Assembly: GCF_900105245.1 (NCBI RefSeq)
Contig: NZ_FNSZ01000001.1
Span: 4,216,001 to 4,280,000 of the forward strand
Source: Streptomyces sp. 1222.5
GTDB lineage: Bacteria; Actinomycetota; Actinomycetes; Streptomycetales; Streptomycetaceae
Reading direction: 5' to 3'
DNA length: 64,000 bases
In this document: piece after piece, positions 51,824 to 59,912 of the stretch
Position numbering within the stretch: position 1 is the first letter of the stretch
Layout: each line of letters begins with the position of its first letter
Notes under the pieces: generated by a model
The model's input: the letters and a program-made list of their open reading frames with translations, nothing else
Told to the model about the DNA's origin: nothing
Database searches by the model: none
Made by a program: the position numbers and the translations under genes

Positions 51824-53044
51824 CTAGACAACACGGCGGACCCCCTGCCCGGCCTCCGGGCCCGCGGTGTGGTGCACCCGGACCACCCGGGACCGTCCCC
51901 CGCCGGAGCCGGGGTCGCGGCGACGCGTCCCCTGTTCGCGGAGGCGGAACGCCGTCCAGCACACGGCGAGGACCAGGGCGAACACCGGGAGCCAGACGAG
52001 CCGGGCCGCGACCCAGCCGAGGCCGTCGGGAAGCGTGTGCAGACCGGGGAGCCGGCCGGCCGGGAGGGCGGCGGCCGTCGTCACCATCAGCGCCGTCTGG
52101 TGCCACAGGAAGATCGTCATCGCGGAGAGGTTGACCAGTACCACGGCCGCCCAGGCGAGGGGGCGGCGCATCGCCGCGCGCAGCCGGTCGCGCAGCAGGA
52201 GGGCCAGACCGCACTGGGCCAGGCCGAAGGTCACCGCCGCCAGGGTCGGCGGGTTGAGGTTGGAGATCGCGGCGCCCGGGACGCCGACCATGGAGGCGGG
52301 GTAGCCCGCCCACAGCACGAGCACGACCGTGGACGCCGTCCCGCCGTAGAAGAGCGTCCGTGCCGCGCGGCGGGTGTGGAGCTCTCCGCGGGCCCAGGCC
52401 GCGCCCAGGGTGTACGGCACCAGCCAGCCGGCCGGCAGGTTCACCCAGCCCAGCCAGTCGGGGCCGGTGTGCAGGCCCAAGCGGAGGACGTCCACGTGCA
52501 GGACGACGGCCAGCGGCCAGAGCGGGTTGAGGCGGGCGACGAGCGGGGTGGCCGCCGTCAGCGCGGCGAAGACCAGCAGGAACCACAGCGGGGACAGGGC
52601 CAGTTTCAGCAGCGTGTGCAGGGTGTCCAGGGGTGTGCCGGTCAGCAGCAGGGCCGTCGCCGCCACCGTCCACAGGGCGAGGAGGGCGCCGACCGGGCGG
52701 AGCAGCCGGTCCAGCCGGCCGCGCAGCCACGCGCGGTACGGCACCCCGCGCGCCACGGCCGAGGCGTGACCGCGGGCCGCCACCTGGCCGCCGACCAGGA
52801 AGAACACGGCGAGGGTCTGCAAGACCCAGGAGATCGGGGCGAGCCACGGCAGATGCTGCAAGGGGCTCGCCGTGCGCAGCGTGCCGTCCGCCGCCACCAG
52901 GGCGGTGACCAGCCAGTGGCCGAGGACGACCCCGAGGATGGCGAGGGCGCGCAGGGCGTCGACGGCCCGGTCCCGGGACGCGGGGGTGAGGGTGTCCAGG
53001 TGCCGGGCGCGCCGGCGCAGGGCGGTCTCGGTCCGCTCAGACAC
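51824..53044 (-). CDS. Acyltransferase-3 family membrane protein
   Basis: A 406-residue integral membrane protein with ~10 helices. It opens with the family motif (R)DRAVDALRALAILGVVLGHW, whose His is the proposed catalytic residue. It continues with FFLVGGQVAARGHASAVARG, a loop RLDRLLRPVGALLALW, SPLWFLLVFAALTAATPLVA and MTIFLWHQTALMVTTAAALP (a second His-containing segment). Acyltransferase-3 proteins O-acylate cell-wall or extracellular sugars and lipids. The GTG at 53044 overlaps the hydrolase stop by 8 bases. Its operon with a sensor kinase suggests that envelope modification is either sensed or controlled by system 2. Confidence 0.85.
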   Translation of the reverse strand: MSERTETALRRRARHLDTLTPASRDRAVDALRALAILGVVLGHWLVTALVAADGTLRTASPLQHLPWLAPISWVLQTLAVFFLVGGQVAARGHASAVARGVPYRAWLRGRLDRLLRPVGALLALWTVAATALLLTGTPLDTLHTLLKLALSPLWFLLVFAALTAATPLVARLNPLWPLAVVLHVDVLRLGLHTGPDWLGWVNLPAGWLVPYTLGAAWARGELHTRRAARTLFYGGTASTVVLVLWAGYPASMVGVPGAAISNLNPPTLAAVTFGLAQCGLALLLRDRLRAAMRRPLAWAAVVLVNLSAMTIFLWHQTALMVTTAAALPAGRLPGLHTLPDGLGWVAARLVWLPVFALVLAVCWTAFRLREQGTRRRDPGSGGGRSRVVRVHHTAGPEAGQGVRRVV

Positions 53045-54104
53045 GGGTGACCTCCGAGGTCGCGCCGAGGGTGATCCGGGCCAGGTTGGCGAGCGAGGCC
53101 GAGCCCGGGGTGAAGTAGCCGCTGTGCCCGGCGCGGGCCGCGTCGAAGACCCGGGCGCCGAAGGCGCCGGAGACCGGGTCGGTGCCGAAGCCGACGGTGG
53201 TGCCGAAGAGTTGGGCACGGACGTGCGGGACGTTCCCGACCCAGTCCTCGCTGCCGCGGGCCGCCCAGATCCGGGCGCGGGCGTGCAGGTCCGCGGCCGA
53301 GTCGGCGCCGGTGCCGGGGCTGCCGACCAGGGCGATGTCGGCCACGTCGAGGCCGGGGGCGGCCCGGCCGCAGACGACCGAACCGTAGGAGTGGCAGAGG
53401 AGCGAGATCCACGCCCCGGCCGAGGTGAGAGCGTGCAACTGCCGCACGAGGGCGCGCAGTCGGGGGGCCGCGTGACCGGCGCGGGCCGGGGTGGCCACGG
53501 TGGCGCTGACCGTCGCCGGGGTCGCGTAGCCGAGCCAGGCGACCACGGCGACGTGGTGGCCGGCGGGGGCGCGGCGCAGGAGCTCCGCGTGCAGGGCGGC
53601 CGCGGCCCGGTGGAAGCGGGCGTAGGTGTCCAGCGTGGTGTCGGAGCCGGGGACGAGCACCGCCACGTGGTCGGCACGGGGCAGGTCGCCGAGGACCTCG
53701 GTGGCCAGGCCGGTGCCTCGGCCGTCGAAGGAGAGGAGGTGCCGGGCGGGGGCGGCCAGAGCGCGGTCCGCGGCGGCGCGGTGTGCGTCGCCGTGGCCGG
53801 CGGCCATGCGGGCCGCCTCGGCGGCGTCGGCCCGGTTGGCGCCGTAGGCGGTGCGCAGGGCCGCGGGGGTGAGGGGGGCGGCCAGGGCGGCGGGGGGCGG
53901 CGCGGGGATGCCGGGGCGGGCGGCGCCCGCGAGGGGGGCGACGATGGCGGCGGTGAGGAGGGCGGCGAGCACCGCCCGGAGCCAGGAGGTCCGTCGTCCC
54001 CACCGCGTCACCGGCCCGGCTTCCGGCGCCGGCGGGCGGCGCTCGGCGAGCGGCTCCGCCGTCGGCGGGCGGGGGTTCCTGGCGGGCGGTGCGGCGTACC
54101 CCAT
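53037..54104 (-). CDS. DUF1023-type alpha/beta hydrolase, membrane-anchored or secreted
   Basis: A 355-residue protein. A polar N-terminus with a signal-anchor helix (SWLRAVLAALLTAAIVAPLA) precedes an alpha/beta hydrolase of the DUF1023 (PF06259) type: HLLSFDGRGTGLATEVLGDL, HVAVLVPGSDTTLDTYARFH, and the nucleophile in WISLLCHSYGSVVCGRAAPG, followed by DIALVGSPGTGADSAADLHA. Substrate unknown; exported position and operon partner point to the cell envelope. ATG 54104 follows GAAGGGAAG; an ATG at 54134 is in frame but poorly placed. First gene of the four-gene operon with system 2. Confidence 0.85.
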   Translation of the reverse strand: MGYAAPPARNPRPPTAEPLAERRPPAPEAGPVTRWGRRTSWLRAVLAALLTAAIVAPLAGAARPGIPAPPPAALAAPLTPAALRTAYGANRADAAEAARMAAGHGDAHRAAADRALAAPARHLLSFDGRGTGLATEVLGDLPRADHVAVLVPGSDTTLDTYARFHRAAAALHAELLRRAPAGHHVAVVAWLGYATPATVSATVATPARAGHAAPRLRALVRQLHALTSAGAWISLLCHSYGSVVCGRAAPGLDVADIALVGSPGTGADSAADLHARARIWAARGSEDWVGNVPHVRAQLFGTTVGFGTDPVSGAFGARVFDAARAGHSGYFTPGSASLANLARITLGATSEVTRV

Positions 54105-54212
54105 GGTGCGCTTCCCTTCGGAGTGCCCGGCCATCGGGCTTGTCCACCAGGGAAGTTAGGGATCGGCACCGGTCGTCGGCGTCCCGCCGGAGAGCTGTCC
54201 CGCGGGGTAGCT

Positions 54213-54246
54213 CTCAGGTACTACGGGTATCACCGGGGTCCGGGAC
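54213..54246 (-). promoter_or_regulatory. Two-block element upstream of the hydrolase / system 2 operon
   Basis: Blocks CTCAGGTACTACGGG (54213-54227) and CCGGGGTCCGGGAC (54233-54246) on the plus strand, separated by 5 bases. The same blocks occur at 49705-49752 upstream of system 1. The element sits 109 bases before the hydrolase ATG and after the formamidase-like gene's stop, in a natural promoter position. Confidence 0.5.
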
Positions 54247-54287
54247 CGCAGGCGCGGCCGGGCTCCGGTTTGTCCGGAATCCGGTTG

Positions 54288-55187
54288 TCACCAGGCCAGT
54301 TGAGCGATCTCCTCCGCCGCGACCGCGCACGCGTCCGCGGCCGGGTCGATCAGCGGGAAGTGGCCCACGCCCTCCAGTAGGGTCAGGCCCACCATCTCGC
54401 CGGCCTTCGCCGCGGCGTCCGCGTAGGCCTCGGCCACCGCCTGCGGTACGTCCAGGTCGGCACGGCCCTGCACCACGGTCGTCGCGATGCCCGTCGGCAG
54501 GAGGAGGGCGGGGTCCGCGTACGGCCGCCGCTCCTCGAAGTGGTCCGGCCCGCCGAGGAGTTGGAGGGACGCGTTGCCGCAGACGTCCAGCTTCCCGGCC
54601 ACCTCGAAGTCCGCGATCGGGGCGAGGGCGACGACACCGCGGAGAAGGGCGGGGCGCTCGGTGCGCCACGGGGCGTCCGGGGGCAGCACATGGCGGGCCG
54701 CCGCCCACAGCGCCAGGTGGCCGCCCGCCGAGTGCCCGGTGAGGACCGTGCGGCGGGCGTCGGCCTGCGGAAGCGACGCGCGGACCAGCGCGGGCAGCGC
54801 GTCCAGGGCGGCCGCGACGTCGTCGAAGGTGTCGGGCCAGCGGCCGGCGAGGGGGGCCGCGGAACCGGTCCCGGCGTTCTGCGCGGGGATCTGGGGCTCA
54901 CCGCCCCGTCGGTACTCGACGTTGGCCACGGCGAAGCCCCTGCGGGCCAGGAAGCCGGCGAAGGGGGTGATGTGGCGGCGGTCGTAGGGGGCGCGCCAGG
55001 CGCCGCCGTGCAGGACGACGACCAGCGGGGCGAAGGAGGCGCCGGCGTCGGCCCGGGGGGCGTAGAAGTCGATCACCTGGTCGGGGTGGTCGCCGTAGGC
55101 GGCGGTCGCGTCGGGGTCGACCGGGGGGTGCGAGAAGGCCGACTCCTCCTCGGCGGCGGCGCGGGCTGCTGCGGAGTCGTCCGGCAT
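54288..55187 (-). CDS. Alpha/beta hydrolase, probable kynurenine formamidase
   Basis: A 299-residue soluble hydrolase with the HGGxW signature of kynurenine formamidases and related esterases (LVVVLHGGAWRAPYDRRHIT), the nucleophile elbow TVLTGHSAGGHLALWAAARH, the acid in VVQGRADLDVPQAVAEAY and the His in LEGVGHFPLIDPAAD. It lies downstream of tryptophan dioxygenase and kynureninase on the same strand. That set lacks only the step from N-formylkynurenine to kynurenine, which is this protein's likely role. A hairpin at 55335 separates it from kynU, so it probably has its own promoter as well. Confidence 0.78.
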   Translation of the reverse strand: MPDDSAAARAAAEEESAFSHPPVDPDATAAYGDHPDQVIDFYAPRADAGASFAPLVVVLHGGAWRAPYDRRHITPFAGFLARRGFAVANVEYRRGGEPQIPAQNAGTGSAAPLAGRWPDTFDDVAAALDALPALVRASLPQADARRTVLTGHSAGGHLALWAAARHVLPPDAPWRTERPALLRGVVALAPIADFEVAGKLDVCGNASLQLLGGPDHFEERRPYADPALLLPTGIATTVVQGRADLDVPQAVAEAYADAAAKAGEMVGLTLLEGVGHFPLIDPAADACAVAAEEIAQLAW

Positions 55188-55334
55188 GCTCCAACCTCTC
55201 GGCGAGGGAACGGGTGCGTGATGTGACGGACCAGGTGGGGATCGTTCGCCGGCCGTTGGACGGGGACGGTATCAGGCGGGTGACGTGCGGGGACACGGGG
55301 ATGTGACGCAGGGTGAGGGGCGGAACGGTTCCGA

Positions 55335-55369
55335 GGGGGCGGAGCCGCCGGACGCGGGACTCCGCCCCC
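55335..55369 (-). terminator. Hairpin between kynU and the formamidase-like gene
   Basis: GGGGGCGGAG/CTCCGCCCCC, a 10-bp stem with a 15-base loop, 7 bases beyond the kynU stop codon. Confidence 0.7.
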
Positions 55370-55375
55370 GGCGGA

Positions 55376-56560
55376 CTACGCCAGAACCTCCCCCAGCACC
55401 CGGGCCGCCCGCTCCACGTCGCCGAAGCTCACGTACAGCGGGGTGAAGCCGAAGCGCAGGACGTCGGGATGCCGGAAGTCGCCCACCACGCCCCGGGCGA
55501 TCAGCCTCTTCATCACCTCACCGGCGTCCGGACACCGCAGGGCGATCTGGCTGCCCCGCTCCTCGTGCCGCTCCGGCGTCACCGGTTCGACCCGGCCCGG
55601 CTCGGTGTAGGCGGCGACGCACTTCAGGAAGAAGTCCGTCAGGGCCAGGGACTTGGCGCGGACCGCGGTGACCGATACGTCGTCCCAGACCTCCAGGGCC
55701 GCCTCCAGCGCCAGCATGGAGAGGATGTCCGGCGTGCCCACCCGGCCCCGCAGGGCGCCCGGCGCCGGGGCGTAGGACGGGCTCATGCCGAACGGGTCGG
55801 CGTGCGAGTTCCAGCCGGGCAGCGGGGAGTCGAAGCGGGGCTGCAGCTCCCGGCGGACGTACAGGTACGCCGGGGAACCCGGGCCGCCGTTCAGGTACTT
55901 GTAGGTGCAGCCGACCGCCAGGTCGACCCCGTGCTCGTCCAGGCCGACCGGCAGCGCGCCCGCGCTGTGGCACAGGTCCCAGACCGCGAGGGCGCCGGCC
56001 GCGTGGACCGCCGCCGTCAGCGCGGGCAGGTCGTGCAGGCGGCCGGTGCGGTAGTCGACGTGGTTGAGGAGGACCGCGGCGGTACGGCCGGACAGTGCCG
56101 AGGGCACCTCCCCCGGGGTCACCGCGCGCAGGGTGCGGCCGGTCAGGCGGGCGGCCGACTCGGCGATGTACCCGTCCGTGGGGAACGTGCTCGCGTCCAC
56201 CAGGACCTCGTCACGCCCCTCACCGGCCATGCGGACCGCCGCCACCAGCGCCTTGAAGACGTTGACGCTCGTGGAGTCGCCCACGACGATCTGGCCCGGC
56301 GCCGCGCCGACCAGCGGGGCGATGCGGTCGCCGATCCGCTCGGGCGCGGTCCACCAGCCGCTCTCCTCCCAGGAGCGGATGCGCAGCTCGCCCCACTGGC
56401 GGCGGACCACGTCCGCCATCCGGTCGGGGACGACGGCCGCCAGCGCGCCGAGGGAGTTTCCGTCCAGGTACACGACGTCGTCCAGGACGAACCGGGAGCG
56501 CACCGGTGCCAGTTCGTCCGCCGCGTCGGCCTTCTCCGCCAGCAGTGCGAGCTCAGACAT
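55376..56560 (-). CDS. kynU: Kynureninase
   Basis: A 394-residue PLP enzyme that splits kynurenine to anthranilate and alanine. Characteristic parts are VVYLDGNSLGALAAVVPDRM, IVVGDSTSVNVFKALVAAVR, AVWDLCHSAGALPVGLDEHG (Asp contacting PLP) and the Schiff-base Lys in AVGCTYKYLNGGPGSPAYLY, followed by GWNSHADPFGMSPSYAPAPG. The ATG at 56560 lies 8 bases inside the dioxygenase gene, so the two are made in step. Anthranilate could feed tryptophan recycling or secondary metabolism. Confidence 0.95.
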   Translation of the reverse strand: MSELALLAEKADAADELAPVRSRFVLDDVVYLDGNSLGALAAVVPDRMADVVRRQWGELRIRSWEESGWWTAPERIGDRIAPLVGAAPGQIVVGDSTSVNVFKALVAAVRMAGEGRDEVLVDASTFPTDGYIAESAARLTGRTLRAVTPGEVPSALSGRTAAVLLNHVDYRTGRLHDLPALTAAVHAAGALAVWDLCHSAGALPVGLDEHGVDLAVGCTYKYLNGGPGSPAYLYVRRELQPRFDSPLPGWNSHADPFGMSPSYAPAPGALRGRVGTPDILSMLALEAALEVWDDVSVTAVRAKSLALTDFFLKCVAAYTEPGRVEPVTPERHEERGSQIALRCPDAGEVMKRLIARGVVGDFRHPDVLRFGFTPLYVSFGDVERAARVLGEVLA

Positions 56561-57401
56561 GGGACCTCGCCGTCCACAGCTCGGGGAAAACGTTCTTGCG
56601 GGCGCGCTTCTCCAGCCAGGCCACACCGGCGGAGCCGCCCGTACCGGCCTTCGCGCCCATCGCGCGGCGGGTGGCGACCAGGTGGTCGTTGCGCCAGCGC
56701 CACACCAGTTCGGCGACGTCGGTCAGCGCCTCGCCGAGTCGGGCGAGCTCGGCGTCCTGGTCACCGGAGTAGATCGCCGCCCAGGCCCGCTCGACCTCGT
56801 CGGAGGGCTCGTAGCGCCGGGAGACGTCCCGCTGGAGGACCGCCTCGGGGATCGCGTGGCCGCGGCGGGCCAGCAGCCGCAGCACCTCGTCGTACACGCT
56901 CGGCTCGTGCAGCGCCTTCTCCAGTTCCGCGTGGGCGCGGGGGGCGCCGCGGTGCGGTACGAGCATGGACGCGGACTTCTCGCCGAGCAGGAACTCCAGG
57001 CGCCGGTACATCGCCGACTGGAAACCGGAGCCCTCGCCGAGGGCGCTGCGGTAGGAGTTGAACTGCGCCGGGGTCAGCTGGCCGAGCGGCGTCCAGGAGG
57101 CGTTCAGCGCCTCCAGCTCGCGCACCGAGCGCTTCAGCGCGGCGACGGCGGTCGGGACGTCGTCCGAGCGGAGCGCCCGCGCGGCGGTCTCCCACTCGTG
57201 CACGATCACCGTGAACCACAGCTCCATGACCTGGGTGGTCACCAGGAAGACCATCTCGCCGGGGTCGTCGGAAAGGGTGTGCTGGAGGTGGGTGAGCACG
57301 TCCGCCTTGACGTAGTCCTCGTACGGCGTCGTGCCCGCGAAGTCGAGATGCGGGGTCTCGGGCTCAGCGGCCTCGGAAGGGGGGTGAGCCTTTTGGGACA
57401 T
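56553..57401 (-). CDS. kynA: Tryptophan 2,3-dioxygenase
   Basis: A 282-residue heme enzyme that opens tryptophan to N-formylkynurenine. Family segments are TPYEDYVKADVLTHLQHTLS, FNSYRSALGEGSGFQSAMYR (the substrate-carboxylate Arg and FQS motif), and LVWRWRNDHLVATRRAMGAK with AGTGGSAGVAWLEKRA (heme His and the glycine-rich loop). The distal-pocket His that other TDOs carry in the THQ-x-x-ELWF segment is Thr here (VTTQVMELWFTVI). The ATG has AGGAG 6 bases upstream. It overlaps kynU by 8 bases. Confidence 0.93.
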   Translation of the reverse strand: MSQKAHPPSEAAEPETPHLDFAGTTPYEDYVKADVLTHLQHTLSDDPGEMVFLVTTQVMELWFTVIVHEWETAARALRSDDVPTAVAALKRSVRELEALNASWTPLGQLTPAQFNSYRSALGEGSGFQSAMYRRLEFLLGEKSASMLVPHRGAPRAHAELEKALHEPSVYDEVLRLLARRGHAIPEAVLQRDVSRRYEPSDEVERAWAAIYSGDQDAELARLGEALTDVAELVWRWRNDHLVATRRAMGAKAGTGGSAGVAWLEKRARKNVFPELWTARSHV

Positions 57402-57507
57402 CGCTGTCTCCTGTTGTCGATCCGGGTAGCGGTCCGCCCCTGCCGATGCCGGCACGGGGGCCCCGGTCCCCAAGCGGAATCCTCCGCAATCCCCCCGGAT
57501 ACGGCAA

Positions 57508-57531
57508 GGCCCGTCCGCTGCCAGACGGGCC
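57508..57531 (-). terminator. Terminator of the DUF3151 gene
   Basis: GGCCCGTC/GACGGGCC, an 8-bp stem with an 8-base loop, 22 bases beyond the DUF3151 stop and upstream of the dioxygenase gene. Confidence 0.65.
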
Positions 57532-57553
57532 ACACCGGTATCTCCCGTCCAGG

Positions 57554-57967
57554 TCAGCCCAGGGTCTGGGCCGCCGTCGCGGAGGAGTCCTTCAGGAACT
57601 GCGAGCAGCGCTCGTACTCCTCCTGCTCGCCGATGGACTGGGCGGCGCGGGCCAGCCCGTGCAGGGCGCGCAGGAAGCCGCGGTTCGGCTCGTGCTCCCA
57701 CGGGACGGGGCCGTGGCCCTTCCAGCCGTTGCGGCGCAGGGCGTCCAGGCCGCGGTGGTAGCCCGTACGGGCGTAGGCGTACGACTCCACGACCGAGCCG
57801 CGCTCGAACGCCTCGTCGGCCAGCTGGGCCCAGGCGAGGGAGGAGGTCGGGTACTTGGCGGCGACGTCCGCGGGGGCGGTGCCCTGGGCGAGGAGCTCAC
57901 GGGGCTCCGGGTCGTCGGGGAGGTGGGTCGGGGGCGGGCCGCCGAGGAGGTTCTCGTGAATCGTCAT
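57554..57967 (-). CDS. DUF3151 family protein
   Basis: A 137-residue soluble protein of an actinobacterial family: LLGGPPPTHLPDDPEPRELL, VAAKYPTSSLAWAQLADEAF, YAYARTGYHRGLDALRRNGW and NRGFLRALHGLARAAQSIGE. The helical hairpins resemble tetratricopeptide packing. No known activity. I recall the gene near kynurenine and aldolase genes in other Streptomyces. The ATG at 57967 was chosen from the family start MTIHENLLGG. Confidence 0.85.
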   Translation of the reverse strand: MTIHENLLGGPPPTHLPDDPEPRELLAQGTAPADVAAKYPTSSLAWAQLADEAFERGSVVESYAYARTGYHRGLDALRRNGWKGHGPVPWEHEPNRGFLRALHGLARAAQSIGEQEEYERCSQFLKDSSATAAQTLG

Positions 57968-58391
57968 GGGTCCAGTTTCCCGCACCCGGGGCCGCGGGGC
58001 GCGAGTGCCCGGGGCAACCGGTGAACCGGCGGCGGCCAGAAGCGGCGCGGCACGGGAAATCGCGCGACGGACCGCGACACACCCGCACACGAGAACGCCC
58101 CCCTGGCCCACCCGCGCGTACCGCCCCCGGGGCCTGCGGCCGGCTCACCAGCGGCGCACGCCGCACCCGCACCTGCCCGGCCGGCGACGAAGCCGCCACC
58201 CCGCCCCGCGTACCGCACCGGGCCGCCAACGGCCCCAAGCGACGCCGGGCCACGACACACCCCCACACCCGTCCCCAACCGGCCGGCCCCTCCCCCTCCC
58301 GCGACGAAGCCGCCACCCCGCCCCGCGTACCGCACCGGGCCGCCAACGGCCCCAAGCGACGCCGGGCCACGACACACCCCCACGCACGTCC
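57968..58391. other. Intergenic region with tandem long repeats
   Basis: No gene is supported. The region holds two copies of an 83-bp sequence (58184-58266 and 58301-58383) and nearby C-rich, GTACCGC-containing sequence that looks like more diverged relatives (around 58110-58140). Open frames on both strands are consequences of the base composition. Confidence 0.6.
58184..58383. repeat. Two 83-bp direct repeats with internal hairpins
   Basis: Copies at 58184-58266 and 58301-58383 are identical as far as I can read, with starts 117 bases apart and 34 unique bases between. Each contains GGGCCG-ccaa-CGGCCC, a 6-bp hairpin with a 4-base loop, and CGAAGCCGCC/GCGTACCGC motifs. They sit between the DUF3151 start and the MFS stop, so they could affect the end of the MFS transcript. 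They do not look like CRISPR or an insertion sequence. Confidence 0.75.
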
Positions 58392-59849
58392 CTAGCCGGG
58401 TGGCCGCTCCCCCTCCAGCGGTGGCGCGGTCAGGTTGCCGTGTGTACGGCACTCGGGCCGGCGGCAGCCCGGGGCGGGCCGGCGCACCAGGGTGAAGGCC
58501 AGTGCCGCACCGGCGACGAGAACGGCGGAGCAGATCGGCATCGCCCGGTCGAACGCCGCGTCGAACGCCGGGGCCGACCGGTAGGCCTCCGGTCCCATCC
58601 CGGCGAGCAGCGGCAGCGCGGCCACCGCCAGCAGGCCCGCCGCCCGGGCCGCCGCGTTGTTGATGCCGCTGGCCAGACCCGCCCGGGAGGTGTCGACGGA
58701 GGCGAGTACGGTGGCCGTCAGCGGGGCGACCAGGGTGACCATGCCGGCGCCCATCACCAGGACAGCGGGCAGGACGTCGGTGAGGTAGTCCGCGTGTTCG
58801 CCCACCCGCAGCATCAGCAGCATCGCCACCGCGCACAGCAGCGGGCCGACGGTGAGCGGCAGCCGGGGTCCCGTGCGGTCCGCCAGCGCGCCCGAACGGG
58901 ACGAGAACAGCAGCATCAGGACGGTGGTCGGCAGCAGGGCCGTACCGGCCGCGAGCGGCGAGTAGCCCGCCACCACCTGCAACTGCAGGGCGGTCAGGAA
59001 GAAGAACCCGCCGAAGGCCGCGTACACGCACAGGGTGACCAGGTTGACCGCCGTGAACTGGCGGGAGGCGAAGATGCCCGGCGGGAGCATCGGCTCGGGG
59101 CGGTGCCTCTCGACGTACACGAAGGCCACCGCCGCCACGACGCCCAGCACCGCGGTGGCCGCCACCGCCACCGAGCCGCCCCGCGCCTCGATCAGCGCGT
59201 AGGTCAGGAGGGCGAGGGCCAGGGCGCCCAGCACCGCGCCGAGGACGTCGAAGCGGCCGTGGGCCTTCTCGTCGGACGACTCGGGAACGTGGCGCAGGGC
59301 GACGGGGACGCACAGCAGCGCCAGCGGCACGTTGAGCAGGAACACCCAGCGCCAGCCGGGCCCGGTCACCAGCCAGCCGCCCAGGAACGGGCCGATCGCG
59401 GCACCGATCCCGCCGAAGCCGGACCACACACCGACCGCCCGGCTGCGGTCGTCGGGGTGGAAGGACGCCTGGATGAGGGCGAGCGAGCCCGGGGTGAGCA
59501 GGGCGCCGCCGACGCCCTGCAGCGCCCGCGCGGCGATCAGCACGACCGGGCTCGGGGCGAAGCCGCACAGCAGGGAGGCGGCGGCGAACCACACCACCCC
59601 CACCACGAACACCTTCCGGCGGCCGTAGCGGTCGCCCAGCGAACCGCCGAGCAGGATCAGGCCCGCCAGCGTCACCATGTACGCGTTGACCGTCCACTGC
59701 AGGGCGGCGAGGCTCGCGTCCAGGTCACGGCCGATGCTCGGCAGCGCCACGTTGACGACGGTGGAGTCCAGCATGGCCATGCTGGAGCCGAGGACCGTGG
59801 TCAGCAGGATCCACTTGCCCTGGGGGGAGGCCAGCCGGACATCGGGCAT
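58392..59849 (-). CDS. MFS drug/metabolite exporter, DHA2 (14-helix) family
   Basis: A 485-residue membrane protein with ~14 helices, a proton-driven exporter of the EmrB/QacA group. It shows motif D1 LDSTVVNVALPSIGRDLDAS, motif A LGGSLGDRYGRRKVFVVGVV and motif C-like SGFGGIGAAIGPFLGGWLVT, then VLGSSMAMLD at the start and SRAGLASGINNAAARAAGLL late. The C-terminal tail is Arg/Pro-rich with Cys-His (CRRPECRTHGN). ATG 59849 is preceded by GGGGG. It is likely transcribed alone; hairpins lie on both sides. Confidence 0.9.
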   Translation of the reverse strand: MPDVRLASPQGKWILLTTVLGSSMAMLDSTVVNVALPSIGRDLDASLAALQWTVNAYMVTLAGLILLGGSLGDRYGRRKVFVVGVVWFAAASLLCGFAPSPVVLIAARALQGVGGALLTPGSLALIQASFHPDDRSRAVGVWSGFGGIGAAIGPFLGGWLVTGPGWRWVFLLNVPLALLCVPVALRHVPESSDEKAHGRFDVLGAVLGALALALLTYALIEARGGSVAVAATAVLGVVAAVAFVYVERHRPEPMLPPGIFASRQFTAVNLVTLCVYAAFGGFFFLTALQLQVVAGYSPLAAGTALLPTTVLMLLFSSRSGALADRTGPRLPLTVGPLLCAVAMLLMLRVGEHADYLTDVLPAVLVMGAGMVTLVAPLTATVLASVDTSRAGLASGINNAAARAAGLLAVAALPLLAGMGPEAYRSAPAFDAAFDRAMPICSAVLVAGAALAFTLVRRPAPGCRRPECRTHGNLTAPPLEGERPPG

Positions 59850-59866
59850 GCCCCCAGGTATACAGC

Positions 59867-59897
59867 GGGCCCGGCGGCACAGACAGCCGCCGGGCCC
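59867..59897 (-). terminator. fba terminator
   Basis: A perfect 12-bp stem GGGCCCGGCGGC/GCCGCCGGGCCC with a 7-base loop, 16 bases beyond the aldolase stop codon. Confidence 0.85.
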
Positions 59898-59912
59898 ACC
59901 GAGGAGCACCGC

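Noticed and set aside
58145..58387. Minus-strand repeat peptide (GVSWPGVAWGRWRPGAVRG) as a real protein
   Set aside because: It simply translates the 83-bp DNA repeat; no start signal or conserved family was recognised.
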